Shown in pieces: positions 19,349 to 27,717 of a stretch of 64,000 bases of DNA. This DNA comes from Polymorphobacter megasporae. GTDB lineage: Bacteria > Pseudomonadota > Alphaproteobacteria > Sphingomonadales > Sphingomonadaceae. The notes under the pieces were generated by a model that saw only the letters and a list, made by a program, of their open reading frames with translations, was not told the origin of the DNA and made no database searches. Each line of letters opens with the position of its first letter. The stretch's first letter is position 1. The translations under genes were made by a program, and so were the position numbers. Where the stretch lies: the NCBI RefSeq assembly GCF_018982885.2, contig NZ_CP081848.1, positions 3,782,001 to 3,846,000 on the forward strand, given 5' to 3'.

Positions 19349-21985
19349 CTAATTTACGTCAGGTGCCGCATCGTCCGGGTGGCGATCGGTCTCATCACGC
19401 CGCGCAGGTAGCTGATCGCTTAGCGCCGCTGTGAATGCCTTGAATTCCGGTCCAGGCTCAACCACGACTTTCTGGCCACTCGAGCCATCGAAGCCGATCT
19501 TCGCCTCTCCGAGCGCGGCTATCACCGCAACATAAAGATCGCTGCGGACCCGCGGAATGACGCGCGGCGACGCGACGATGGCGAAGGCGACCAGGTTTAC
19601 CGAGCCGCTTGGCGTCAGCGAGTCGACGAGCACGGTCGGACCCGGCTTCTTGATCACATCGACATTGGCATCCAGCGCCTCGCGCAGGATCGTGATTGCC
19701 CGTGTCGTGTCTGCCGCGCTGCCAATGGTAAGCTGGAGCTGGACGCGACCCCGCGGGTCACCGAGCGTCTTGTTCTGGACCGGCTTGGTGATGAGATCCG
19801 AATTGGGCACGATCAACGTCGTCCGGTCGGCCTGCATGATCTCGGTCGCACGGACGCGGATGTTGCGGATATCGCCCTCGACCCCGCCGACAGTGACGAG
19901 GTCGCCGACCTTGATCGGCCGCTCGATCAACAGGATGATGCCCGAGACGAAGTTCTGGACGATCTGCTGCAGGCCGAAGCCGATCCCGACCGACAGGGCG
20001 CTGGCGATGAGGGCGATCTGGCCGAACCCAAGACCAGCCGCGGTCAGCGCCCAGAGCAAGACCAGCCCGACACCGAGATACCGGACGCCAGTGCTGACCG
20101 AATTGCGGACACCGACGTCCCATTCGGTGACGGGAAGGAAACGCTGGTCGAGCCAGCGCTGGGTAAGGTGCACGATGCCGAGCCCGAGCAGCAAACACCC
20201 CACGCCGACAGCAAGCGAGCGCGGCGAAACCGCGAGCGAGCCGAGATGGATCGCGTGGCTGGTGCCGGCGAGGCTCGACGCCACGACATCGCCGTTCCGG
20301 CCGAATGGCGTCAATGCAAGGCTGAGCGCACCGAGGACGATCAGCACCTGTACGACTGCTGACGTGATCACACCGAGCTGCTCGACGGTCGATGTCCTCA
20401 AATTGATGACATTGACCAGCAGCCGGGTAACCCAGCCGCCGGGTTTGTAGAGTTCGGTGAGAGCGTCGTCGGTGAAGCGCAGGAGCAGATAAGTCGTCGC
20501 AACCAGGACGCTGATCCAGAACGTCTGGCTCGCTACGAGTATCGCCAGCGTCGTATAGCCGGTCAGGACTGCACCAAGCGTGACGATGATCGCCAGTGTG
20601 AGCGTCAAGGCCACGAGCGTTATCGTGGCTCCCCGCGCCGGTGGCAGGTCACTTTCGGTATCGTCGACCGCGGGCCGATCCTCGCTCAACGCGAGCAGGA
20701 TCAGGCCGAACACCGCGGCGTAGGCGACCGCGCTGACGCAGTTCGCCGCAACCGTCGCAGCAAGACTGGCACCGACCACGCTATTGACCCGGGTGACGAT
20801 AAAGCCCGCACCGGTGATCAATGCGACCAGCCACGACAGCGGTTGGATGCGGCTGGCGAGCGCTGCCGAGGCTGTCAGCAGCCGATCATCGGCGCCCTTG
20901 CCCCCGGCTAGCTGGCGGCCGAGGTTGACGACGAGCGCCCCCCAGACCACCGCGACGACGACCGCCTGAGCGAGTGCTGTGGCCTTGCTGGACAGCACGC
21001 CACCCCATTGCAGGCCGAGGTTGAGAGCGACCGCTCCGACCCCGGGCAGCACGGTGCCGACCACGACTGCCACCAGCGCACGGGCTGAATGATGGAACCG
21101 CGCCGATTGGCCTGGCCTAACGGTCCAGCGGTAGATGAAGCGCATGGCGATGCGCCGCAGCGGCCACGCGAGGACGACCGCGATGACCAGCGACAGGATG
21201 ATTGTGAGCCCCGCCGCCGGCTCAGCTGCTGCCAGCGCCGTCGCAACCGCCTCGTCGCCAAGCTCGCCGAGCCGCTGCATGTCACCCGGCAGGGCTTTCG
21301 TCAGCGAACTCCAGAAGTCGGCTTCGAGCGGCGACGCGGTGCGGTCGAGGGTTCGCGCATCGAACGCGGTCCGTCGCCGCTGCGATACTTCGGTAAAGAG
21401 GCGGTTGGCGGCGACTGCGGCAGCGCGCGCCTGCGCCAGCTCGGCGACCAGAAGCGCACGGCGTTCCATCAGGAGATGCCGTTCGCGTTGATCGGCGGCG
21501 TCCAGTCGTCGTCGCGCCTTGCCGTTCGGCGTGCCAAGCGCGCGGAGTTTGACGTCGATCTGCACGATCTCGCCTTGGCGAGCATGGGCAAAGCTGTCGG
21601 CGGCCGACTGGGCCGACGTCGTCTGCTCGCGAAGCCTCGCCATGCTCGCATCGGTGCTCGCGCCGACGGCCTGGTTTTGCAGCAGCGCGACATTGCGGAT
21701 CACCGTCGCAAGGTTTGCGCGATCGACATCAACCGTCGACGCCGGCACCGGCGCGACAAAGCCGGCCGGGACCACCGCCGGCAATCCGTTGCCCGCCGCG
21801 GTCGGCGTTGGCGCCACGCCCACCGCTGCAACCGGAATGGTGTTTGGAGAAGTCGTGGCTATCGCCTCGCGCGGTGCGAGCGATCCCAACGCCACGAGCA
21901 TTGCGACGACGATCGCCGTCAGTCGCGGACGCCAGCCATCGAACCGCGGATGTGCTCCGACGTTACTCACCACGCGCATTGCCAT
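19349..21985 (-). CDS. Mechanosensitive ion channel, large MscS/MscK-like
   Basis: About 878 residues. A signal-like N terminus (LTAIVVAMLVALGSLAPREA) precedes a periplasmic coiled-coil region (about residues 60-210, DUF3772-like). About ten transmembrane helices follow, and then the MscS core: SALSVGIGFGLQQIVQNFVS as the pore helix, ERPIKVGDLVTVGGVEGDI as the beta domain, and TTLIVPNSDLITKPVQN. Such channels release solutes on hypo-osmotic shock. I chose the Met at 21985 (GGTGAG about 10 nt upstream); the frame is open to an ATG at 22042, which would leave only 12 nt to the divergent gene. Confidence 0.9.
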   Translation of the reverse strand: MAMRVVSNVGAHPRFDGWRPRLTAIVVAMLVALGSLAPREAIATTSPNTIPVAAVGVAPTPTAAGNGLPAVVPAGFVAPVPASTVDVDRANLATVIRNVALLQNQAVGASTDASMARLREQTTSAQSAADSFAHARQGEIVQIDVKLRALGTPNGKARRRLDAADQRERHLLMERRALLVAELAQARAAAVAANRLFTEVSQRRRTAFDARTLDRTASPLEADFWSSLTKALPGDMQRLGELGDEAVATALAAAEPAAGLTIILSLVIAVVLAWPLRRIAMRFIYRWTVRPGQSARFHHSARALVAVVVGTVLPGVGAVALNLGLQWGGVLSSKATALAQAVVVAVVWGALVVNLGRQLAGGKGADDRLLTASAALASRIQPLSWLVALITGAGFIVTRVNSVVGASLAATVAANCVSAVAYAAVFGLILLALSEDRPAVDDTESDLPPARGATITLVALTLTLAIIVTLGAVLTGYTTLAILVASQTFWISVLVATTYLLLRFTDDALTELYKPGGWVTRLLVNVINLRTSTVEQLGVITSAVVQVLIVLGALSLALTPFGRNGDVVASSLAGTSHAIHLGSLAVSPRSLAVGVGCLLLGLGIVHLTQRWLDQRFLPVTEWDVGVRNSVSTGVRYLGVGLVLLWALTAAGLGFGQIALIASALSVGIGFGLQQIVQNFVSGIILLIERPIKVGDLVTVGGVEGDIRNIRVRATEIMQADRTTLIVPNSDLITKPVQNKTLGDPRGRVQLQLTIGSAADTTRAITILREALDANVDVIKKPGPTVLVDSLTPSGSVNLVAFAIVASPRVIPRVRSDLYVAVIAALGEAKIGFDGSSGQKVVVEPGPEFKAFTAALSDQLPARRDETDRHPDDAAPDVN

Positions 21986-22054
21986 AAAAATGAGGCTCAC
22001 CGTACAATCGCCGACCTTTGTGCGTTGGGATAGCATTGACAACAGGATGGCCCA

Positions 22055-22918
22055 ATGTCGACGAGCGCACCCCCGACCACCACTAAATTGCGCCTGACTG
22101 GCTGGGGCCGGACGCTGCTCCGCGTTTACAAGGAGTCGGACAAGGACAATCTTGGGCTGATCTCCGCTGGCGTCGCTTATTACGGTTTCCTGACGCTGAT
22201 CCCGGCACTCGGCGCACTGGTCCTAACCTATGGCCTCGTCACCGATCCTGGGGAGGTCGCGACCCAGATGCGCGCGATCGTCCAACATGTCCCGGCCGAC
22301 GCCGCCAAGTTGATCGACGAGCAGCTGACCGGAGTGGTCGCGAGTGCGACCGGCAAGAAGGGCCTCGGCCTCGCGCTGGCGCTCGTGCTGGCGCTGTACG
22401 GCGCGATGAAGGGGGCGGGAGCGGTCGTCATCGCGCTCAACGTCGCCTATGAAGCTCCCGAGAATCGCAGCTTCGTCCGCACGACGCTGGTCAACGCTGC
22501 CGTGACCATTGGCGCTGTGTTGGTCGCAGTCGTCGCGCTGGCGTCGGGATCGGTCTTTGCTGCGCTCGGCGCGTCGGCTGCGGGGCTGACCCCGCTAGCA
22601 ACCGCCTTGATCAAAGGTGCGTCATGGCTGGCTACGGCGGCAATCGCCTTGACGGCGGTCGCGCTCCTGTACCGCTACGCCCCCGCCCGACAACAGCCGC
22701 GCTGGCAATGGATTACGCCGGGATCGCTGTTGACGATGATCGGTTTCCTTGCGGTGACGTTCGGGTTCGGCCTCTACGCCAAGAGCTTCGGTCATTACGG
22801 CGCGACCTACGGCTCGCTCGGCGCGGTCGTCGTGCTGCTGCTGTGGCTGTACCTATCAGCCTATGTCTTGCTTCTCGGGGCCGAACTCAACGCCGCACTC
22901 GAGAAGGAAGCCAACTAA
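22055..22918 (+). CDS. YihY/BrkB-family inner-membrane protein
   Basis: A 287-residue protein with six hydrophobic segments. Family hallmarks are DNLGLISAGVAYYGFLTLIPAL near the N terminus (residues about 30-50), ALALVLALYGAMKGAG, and at the C terminus YGATYGSLGAVVVLLLWLYL followed by LLLGAELNAALEKE. The family was once called ribonuclease BN in error, and its molecular role is not established. It is divergent from the MscS-type channel gene, and the pair may share osmotic control, which is speculation. Confidence 0.88.
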   Translation: MSTSAPPTTTKLRLTGWGRTLLRVYKESDKDNLGLISAGVAYYGFLTLIPALGALVLTYGLVTDPGEVATQMRAIVQHVPADAAKLIDEQLTGVVASATGKKGLGLALALVLALYGAMKGAGAVVIALNVAYEAPENRSFVRTTLVNAAVTIGAVLVAVVALASGSVFAALGASAAGLTPLATALIKGASWLATAAIALTAVALLYRYAPARQQPRWQWITPGSLLTMIGFLAVTFGFGLYAKSFGHYGATYGSLGAVVVLLLWLYLSAYVLLLGAELNAALEKEAN

Positions 22919-23011
22919 GCCCGTCATGGCCAGTTGCTTCGTGAACGGCTGACAGGGCGACACTCGACCTGCCCGCCGTTCGCGAAATCGGACGCTGTAA
23001 GTTGGTAGGGG

Positions 23012-23701
23012 CTAGCCGTTTGCCGGTTGGCGTTGGGGCGTCTCAAGCCTCTGCCGGCGACGCAACGCGTAGCCGACCGCGCCCATCCCAACGATCATCA
23101 ATACCCAAGTCGCGGGCTCCGGAACGGCTGCAGCGGTGATGGTCGCCGAAAAAGTCGCATCCAGATAGCTCAGCGAGTTGAACACGGGTCCGTCGCCGAG
23201 AACGTTGCCGATGACCAGCGTGCCGAGGTTGGGGATCGAGTTCGAAGCGCACCCGACGAACGGAAGGCACGATCCGACCGTGGCCAGACCGGAATTGCCG
23301 GTCAGCCCAAATGTGCTGAGGAAAGCGACATAGGTCTTCCCCTGAGTCAGCAACACACCCGTTGGGGCGAAGTCGAATAGGCCCGCTGCTCCCGAGCGGA
23401 CCGCGCTGCGATAAAGTTCTGTCGTGGGGCCGGTCCCGTCCCAGGCGAATACGATGCCGTAGACCGATTGCAGCGTAGACGTGTTCAGCGTGAACTGGAA
23501 ATCGGTGAGGTTGCCGCTGATCGGGGCGGTGAAGGTTTCGCCGAAATATTGGGTCTGATTTCCTCCCGTGAGGCTGCCGGAAAGATAGGGCGAGCCGTAG
23601 CTGTTCGCTGGGTTGGCGATCGTGTCCGCAGACGCTGGCGCAGCGACGACCGCTCCAAAACAGGTGAGCGCGGCGAAGGTCGCTTTGACGATGCGATTCA
23701 T
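23012..23701 (-). CDS. PEPxxWA-CTERM sorting-domain exported protein
   Basis: A 229-residue secreted protein. It has a signal peptide (residues 1-26, ending APASADT) and a globular region with two cysteines (VGSCLPFVGCAS). The C-terminal VPEPATWVLMIVGMGAVGYA is followed by a basic RRRQR tail. This tripartite end is the PEP-CTERM signal processed by exosortase in exopolysaccharide-producing bacteria; the PEPATW form is typical of sphingomonads. The function of the body is unknown, and no exosortase is in the window. Confidence 0.88.
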   Translation of the reverse strand: MNRIVKATFAALTCFGAVVAAPASADTIANPANSYGSPYLSGSLTGGNQTQYFGETFTAPISGNLTDFQFTLNTSTLQSVYGIVFAWDGTGPTTELYRSAVRSGAAGLFDFAPTGVLLTQGKTYVAFLSTFGLTGNSGLATVGSCLPFVGCASNSIPNLGTLVIGNVLGDGPVFNSLSYLDATFSATITAAAVPEPATWVLMIVGMGAVGYALRRRQRLETPQRQPANG

Positions 23702-23942
23702 GATCTATCCTCTGCAGATGCGAGGAGGGCAGCGATAAGTGCGACCCCCGTCGAGGTTAACGATTGCAGATGAAGGTTACGGCTTGGTGACGATGTTCGC
23801 GTTGGCCACTGACGCGCGCTTGCTGCCTGGCAGGGGCCATCAAGACTCGATGATGACCTTCGGCATCGCGTAGCGCCGCGCTAATAGCTATTGCGAGACA
23901 TTATCACCATTGCTAAGCGCTCGCTTGAAAGCGGGAATCAAT

Positions 23943-26093
23943 ATGATGTTCAGGTTGAAGGCGGTGGGAACCGCGATGATTTTGGGACAAGTCGCGTTGG
24001 CTTGTCCGGCGTGGGCCGGCGACGTGGCGAGCGACGCGGCAACCGACATGTCCGACATCATCGTTACCGGGCGTCTGCCCCCAAACGATGCCTTCGCCGC
24101 AACCAAGACGCTGACGCCGCTCGCCGAAACACCGCAGTCGATCAGCGTCATTTCGAGCGAGCAGATCAACACGCTCGGTCTGCAGAATCTCGATCAGGCG
24201 CTGCGCTTCGTCGCCGGGGTCACGCCCGAACAGCGCGGTGCCTCTGCCGACGTCTACGACCTCTTCACCCTGCGCGGGTTCGCTGCGCCGGTGTTCCTCG
24301 ATGGGCTATATTATGTCTATCAGACCGATGGTACCGGCTATGCTGCCGCGCAGGCCGACATCTCGCGGATCGACCGTGTCGAGGTGATCAAGGGACCGTC
24401 GTCGGCGCTGTACGGCCGATCGGGTCCGGGCGGCCTCGTCGTCCAGAACAGCAAGCTGCCGCTCGACCGCGATCTCTACGGAGCGATTTCCGGCACTTAT
24501 GGCAGCTATGATCTTTACCGGGCCGACGCCGATCTCGGCGGGCGGTTTTCCGACACCGCACTGTGGCGCATCTATGGCAGCGTCAACGGCGGGCACGACC
24601 AGCAGCAATATGGCACGCGGGCGCGCCAGACGATCTCCGCCGCGACGACGCTCGGCGCAGGCACGGCGACCACCCTCACCCTGCTCGCCAATTATTCGCA
24701 CGATCCGCGCAACGGCAATTACGGCGTCTTTCCGGCGGTCGGCACGCTGTTCTCCAACCCCGCGGCCGGCGGCAAGGGCATTTCGACGAATTTCTACAAC
24801 GGCGAACCGAACGATTTCTTCAAACGTGACCAGCTCAGCGCCACGGCCCTGTTCAAGCACGACTTCGGCGCGAACTGGTCGTTCAAGGCGTCCGGCCGCT
24901 ATCAGTATGTCAAAAGCCGCCTCGGCATCGTCTACATCTCGGGTGCCGCAATCGACCCGACCGTCGCGCCGTCGACGGTCTATTCACGCGGCTCGTATTC
25001 GACCGACGAGAGTAATAACGACTGGGTTTACGATACCCAGCTGGCCGGCAAGTTCACGACCGGTCCGTTTGAGCATGATGTGCTGATCGGCGCGGACCGG
25101 CAGGTTCTCCATTTCGACGAAAATGCCGCGTTCGGCACGGCGACGTCGATCGACGCCTACAACCCGGTCTACGGCACGATGCCGACGCCGCAGACACCCG
25201 ACGAAGTGCCCGGCGGTTTTCCCTCCAGGACGGTAACTCACCAGCGCCAGCAGGGGGTTTCCGTTCAGGACCAGATCTCGTGGCAGGGACTGCGGCTGAC
25301 ACTGAGCGGACGGCAGGACTGGGCGCGTCAGGATGTCAACGGCACAGGCGCGCAGAATGACCAGAAGTTCACCTACCGCGTCGGCGCATTGTACAAGACC
25401 GCGCTCGGCATCGCGCCGTACGTCACCTATTCGACGTCGTTCCAGCCGCAGGCGGCGACGCTTACCGACGGATCACTCGCGAAGCCATCGCTCGGCCGGC
25501 AGATCGAAGGCGGCGTGAAATATCAGGTGCCCGGCACCGACATCCTGCTCACCGGCGCGTATTTCGACATCGAACAGACCAATGTCCTGACCTACGATCC
25601 GGTGTCGTTCCTCGCCTATCAATCGGGCAAGGTCCGGTCGCGCGGCGTCGAGATCGAAGCCAAGGCGCCGCTGCCGCATGGTTTCTCCGTCGATGTCGCC
25701 TTCAGCCGGCAAGGCGTGCGGATCCTCGAGGATCAGGATCCCCAGAACGTCGGTCACGGCCCGCCGACCGTCGGCCGCGGCGGCACGTCGGCGGTCCTGA
25801 ATTGGGCACCGGTGGCGGGACCGTTGAAGGGCTTGACGCTCGGCGGCGCAGTCCGTCACGTCGATCAGGTCTACGCCTATGGCGACAATAATTCGCCGTC
25901 TTACACACTGGTCGATGCATTGATGCGGTTCGACCTTGGCAGCTTCAAGGACCGCTTCAAGGGGATGACGGTCGCCGTCAACGCGACCAACCTGTTCGAC
26001 AAACGCTATCTCACCGGTTGCTACGTCAATTATAATTGGTGCTGGTACGGCAATCGCCGCACGGTCCAGGGAACAGTCAGCTACAAGTTCTGA
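23943..26093 (+). CDS. TonB-dependent siderophore receptor (FhuA/FecA-like)
   Basis: A 716-residue outer-membrane receptor. A signal peptide (MMFRLKAVGTAMILGQVALA...) is followed by a TonB-box-like DIIVTGR and the plug domain (ETPQSISVISSEQIN, RIDRVEVIKGPSSALYGRSG). The beta-barrel ends YNWCWYGNRRTVQGTVSYKF, with the final aromatic residue needed for assembly. The siderophore subfamily is indicated by the PQSISV and GPSSALYG patterns. Start at 23943 gives the best signal peptide; the frame opens at 23910. It is followed 18 nt later by a PepSY membrane protein, a common iron-uptake pair. Confidence 0.92.
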   Translation: MMFRLKAVGTAMILGQVALACPAWAGDVASDAATDMSDIIVTGRLPPNDAFAATKTLTPLAETPQSISVISSEQINTLGLQNLDQALRFVAGVTPEQRGASADVYDLFTLRGFAAPVFLDGLYYVYQTDGTGYAAAQADISRIDRVEVIKGPSSALYGRSGPGGLVVQNSKLPLDRDLYGAISGTYGSYDLYRADADLGGRFSDTALWRIYGSVNGGHDQQQYGTRARQTISAATTLGAGTATTLTLLANYSHDPRNGNYGVFPAVGTLFSNPAAGGKGISTNFYNGEPNDFFKRDQLSATALFKHDFGANWSFKASGRYQYVKSRLGIVYISGAAIDPTVAPSTVYSRGSYSTDESNNDWVYDTQLAGKFTTGPFEHDVLIGADRQVLHFDENAAFGTATSIDAYNPVYGTMPTPQTPDEVPGGFPSRTVTHQRQQGVSVQDQISWQGLRLTLSGRQDWARQDVNGTGAQNDQKFTYRVGALYKTALGIAPYVTYSTSFQPQAATLTDGSLAKPSLGRQIEGGVKYQVPGTDILLTGAYFDIEQTNVLTYDPVSFLAYQSGKVRSRGVEIEAKAPLPHGFSVDVAFSRQGVRILEDQDPQNVGHGPPTVGRGGTSAVLNWAPVAGPLKGLTLGGAVRHVDQVYAYGDNNSPSYTLVDALMRFDLGSFKDRFKGMTVAVNATNLFDKRYLTGCYVNYNWCWYGNRRTVQGTVSYKF

Positions 26094-26111
26094 CCGCGAA
26101 GCGGCGAGACC

Positions 26112-27461
26112 ATGTCGGCTAACCGAACCACGACATCCGGTCGAACGTCCGTCGTGACAGCGCCGGTCGTCGCCGGGGGGCGGCTGCGCCAGGATGCACA
26201 GCGCTATGTGCCGACCGGCCGCCAGTTCTGGGTTGTCGCGCATCGCTGGGCTGGCTTGACGATCGCCCTATTCCTGATCGTCGCCGGCACGACGGGATCA
26301 CTGCTGACGTTCCGTGAGGAGCTGACCCGCGCCACGAGCCGGGCGAGCGCCCGGGTTGCCCTGCATCGCCCCGGCACGCTGATGCTCGATGGGACGATCA
26401 TCGCCGAGCGGGTGGAGGCGGCGACCGGCGCCAAGGTGACGTTCGTGCCGCTCGATCGCGAGGCCGATCGGCCGCTACAGCTTTTTGTCGGCGCACGTCC
26501 CGGTGCCCCCGCGCTCGACTACGACACGGTCTGGGCCAATCCTTACGACGGCAGCATCCAGTTCCGCGCGCGTGATGGCGTCCTCGCCGACGGGCCGGAG
26601 AACATCATGCCGTTCCTCTATAAGGTCCACCACAGCCTCGCGCTCGGCCAATGGGGCACGTTCGCGCTGGGGTGCGCGGCGTTGATCTGGACGCTCGATT
26701 GTGTCGTCGGCTTCTACCTGACGCTACCCGCCCGGCGCCCCCGCTCCACCGCTCCCGGTCCGGGCAAGGGCTGGGGGAAGAAATGGAGCGCGGCATGGCG
26801 GATCAAGGGAGCATCGCGCGGCTACCGGTTCCATTTCGACCTGCACCGGGCCGGAGGATTGTGGCTTTGGCCGTTGCTCCTCGTGTTCGCGTGGTCGAGC
26901 GTCGGGTTCAACCTGCCGGCGGTCCATCGACCGGTTATGGCGGCACTCGGCGCGTCGCCCGACGTAAATCCCGCGCCGCTGGCGGCTCCGATCGCCGACC
27001 CGCCGATCGGCCTCTCTGCCGCAGCGGCGCGCGGTCGCGCGCTGATCGCCGCCGAGTCCGGACGGCACAGCTTCACTGTGCGCCGCGACGGGTTCCTTTA
27101 TTATATCCCGGAATCAGCCACCTACCTCTATTCGGCATGGACCAGCCTCGACGTGTCGACGAAGGACGCATCGACCCAAGTCTGGTTCAGCGGTATCGAC
27201 GGTCGGCTCATCCGATTCGTGCCGCCGCTCGGCGCGACGACGGCGGACGCCGCGACGATCTGGTTCGGTATGATCCACCGCGCCGCGATTATCGGGCTGC
27301 CGTATCGCATCTTCGAGGCCGTGCTCGGCCTCGCCGTGGTCGCGCTCAGTTTCACCGGCATCCTGATCTGGATGAAGAAGCGGTCTGCGCGCGTGCTTCA
27401 CTTCGGATGGCAGACGCGCCAGAGGCGACCGATCAACGCTGCTCGATCGACAGTTGAGTAA
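26112..27461 (+). CDS. PepSY-associated transmembrane protein (iron-regulated, PiuB-like)
   Basis: A 449-residue inner-membrane protein with four transmembrane helices. The first is in VAHRWAGLTIALFLIVAGTT; LYKVHHSLALGQWGTFALG leads into the second; the third is WLWPLLLVFAWSSVGFNL; and the last lies near residue 415 (AVVALSFTGILIWMKKR). PepSY-like periplasmic segments lie between them. Homologues reduce or process ferric siderophores next to TonB receptors. The gene is 18 nt downstream of the siderophore receptor, so co-transcription is likely. Confidence 0.88.
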   Translation: MSANRTTTSGRTSVVTAPVVAGGRLRQDAQRYVPTGRQFWVVAHRWAGLTIALFLIVAGTTGSLLTFREELTRATSRASARVALHRPGTLMLDGTIIAERVEAATGAKVTFVPLDREADRPLQLFVGARPGAPALDYDTVWANPYDGSIQFRARDGVLADGPENIMPFLYKVHHSLALGQWGTFALGCAALIWTLDCVVGFYLTLPARRPRSTAPGPGKGWGKKWSAAWRIKGASRGYRFHFDLHRAGGLWLWPLLLVFAWSSVGFNLPAVHRPVMAALGASPDVNPAPLAAPIADPPIGLSAAAARGRALIAAESGRHSFTVRRDGFLYYIPESATYLYSAWTSLDVSTKDASTQVWFSGIDGRLIRFVPPLGATTADAATIWFGMIHRAAIIGLPYRIFEAVLGLAVVALSFTGILIWMKKRSARVLHFGWQTRQRRPINAARSTVE

Positions 27462-27717
27462 CCCCGAGTCGTGTAGCATCCGCCGTCGGCTCCGCGCACA
27501 AGGCCGACGCGGACCTGAGCGTCGCAGGACGGAGTGCCGTGCCGCCCGAACAGACCCGAGGCGACTGCAGGTCTTGCTGGTCAACCGAGTTTGCGAAGAC
27601 TGGCCACAGTGTTAACGCCTCACTCCATGACATTGCTTCAGCCAGCGCCTTGATGAAACTGCTGGCGCGACGCGCCGCGAGACAGCGACCGCAGGACATC
27701 GCCATGGTCGTGTCGCG

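Noticed and set aside
23880-23942. Possible Fur box upstream of the siderophore receptor
   Set aside because: AATAGCTATTGCGAGACATT has only partial resemblance to an alphaproteobacterial Fur site; not enough to annotate.
27433-27705. 90-codon minus-strand frame (and a 60-codon plus-strand frame) between the PepSY and TonB receptor genes
   Set aside because: No start signal, motif or recognisable homology; part overlaps the PepSY gene end. The 256-nt gap holds no supported gene.
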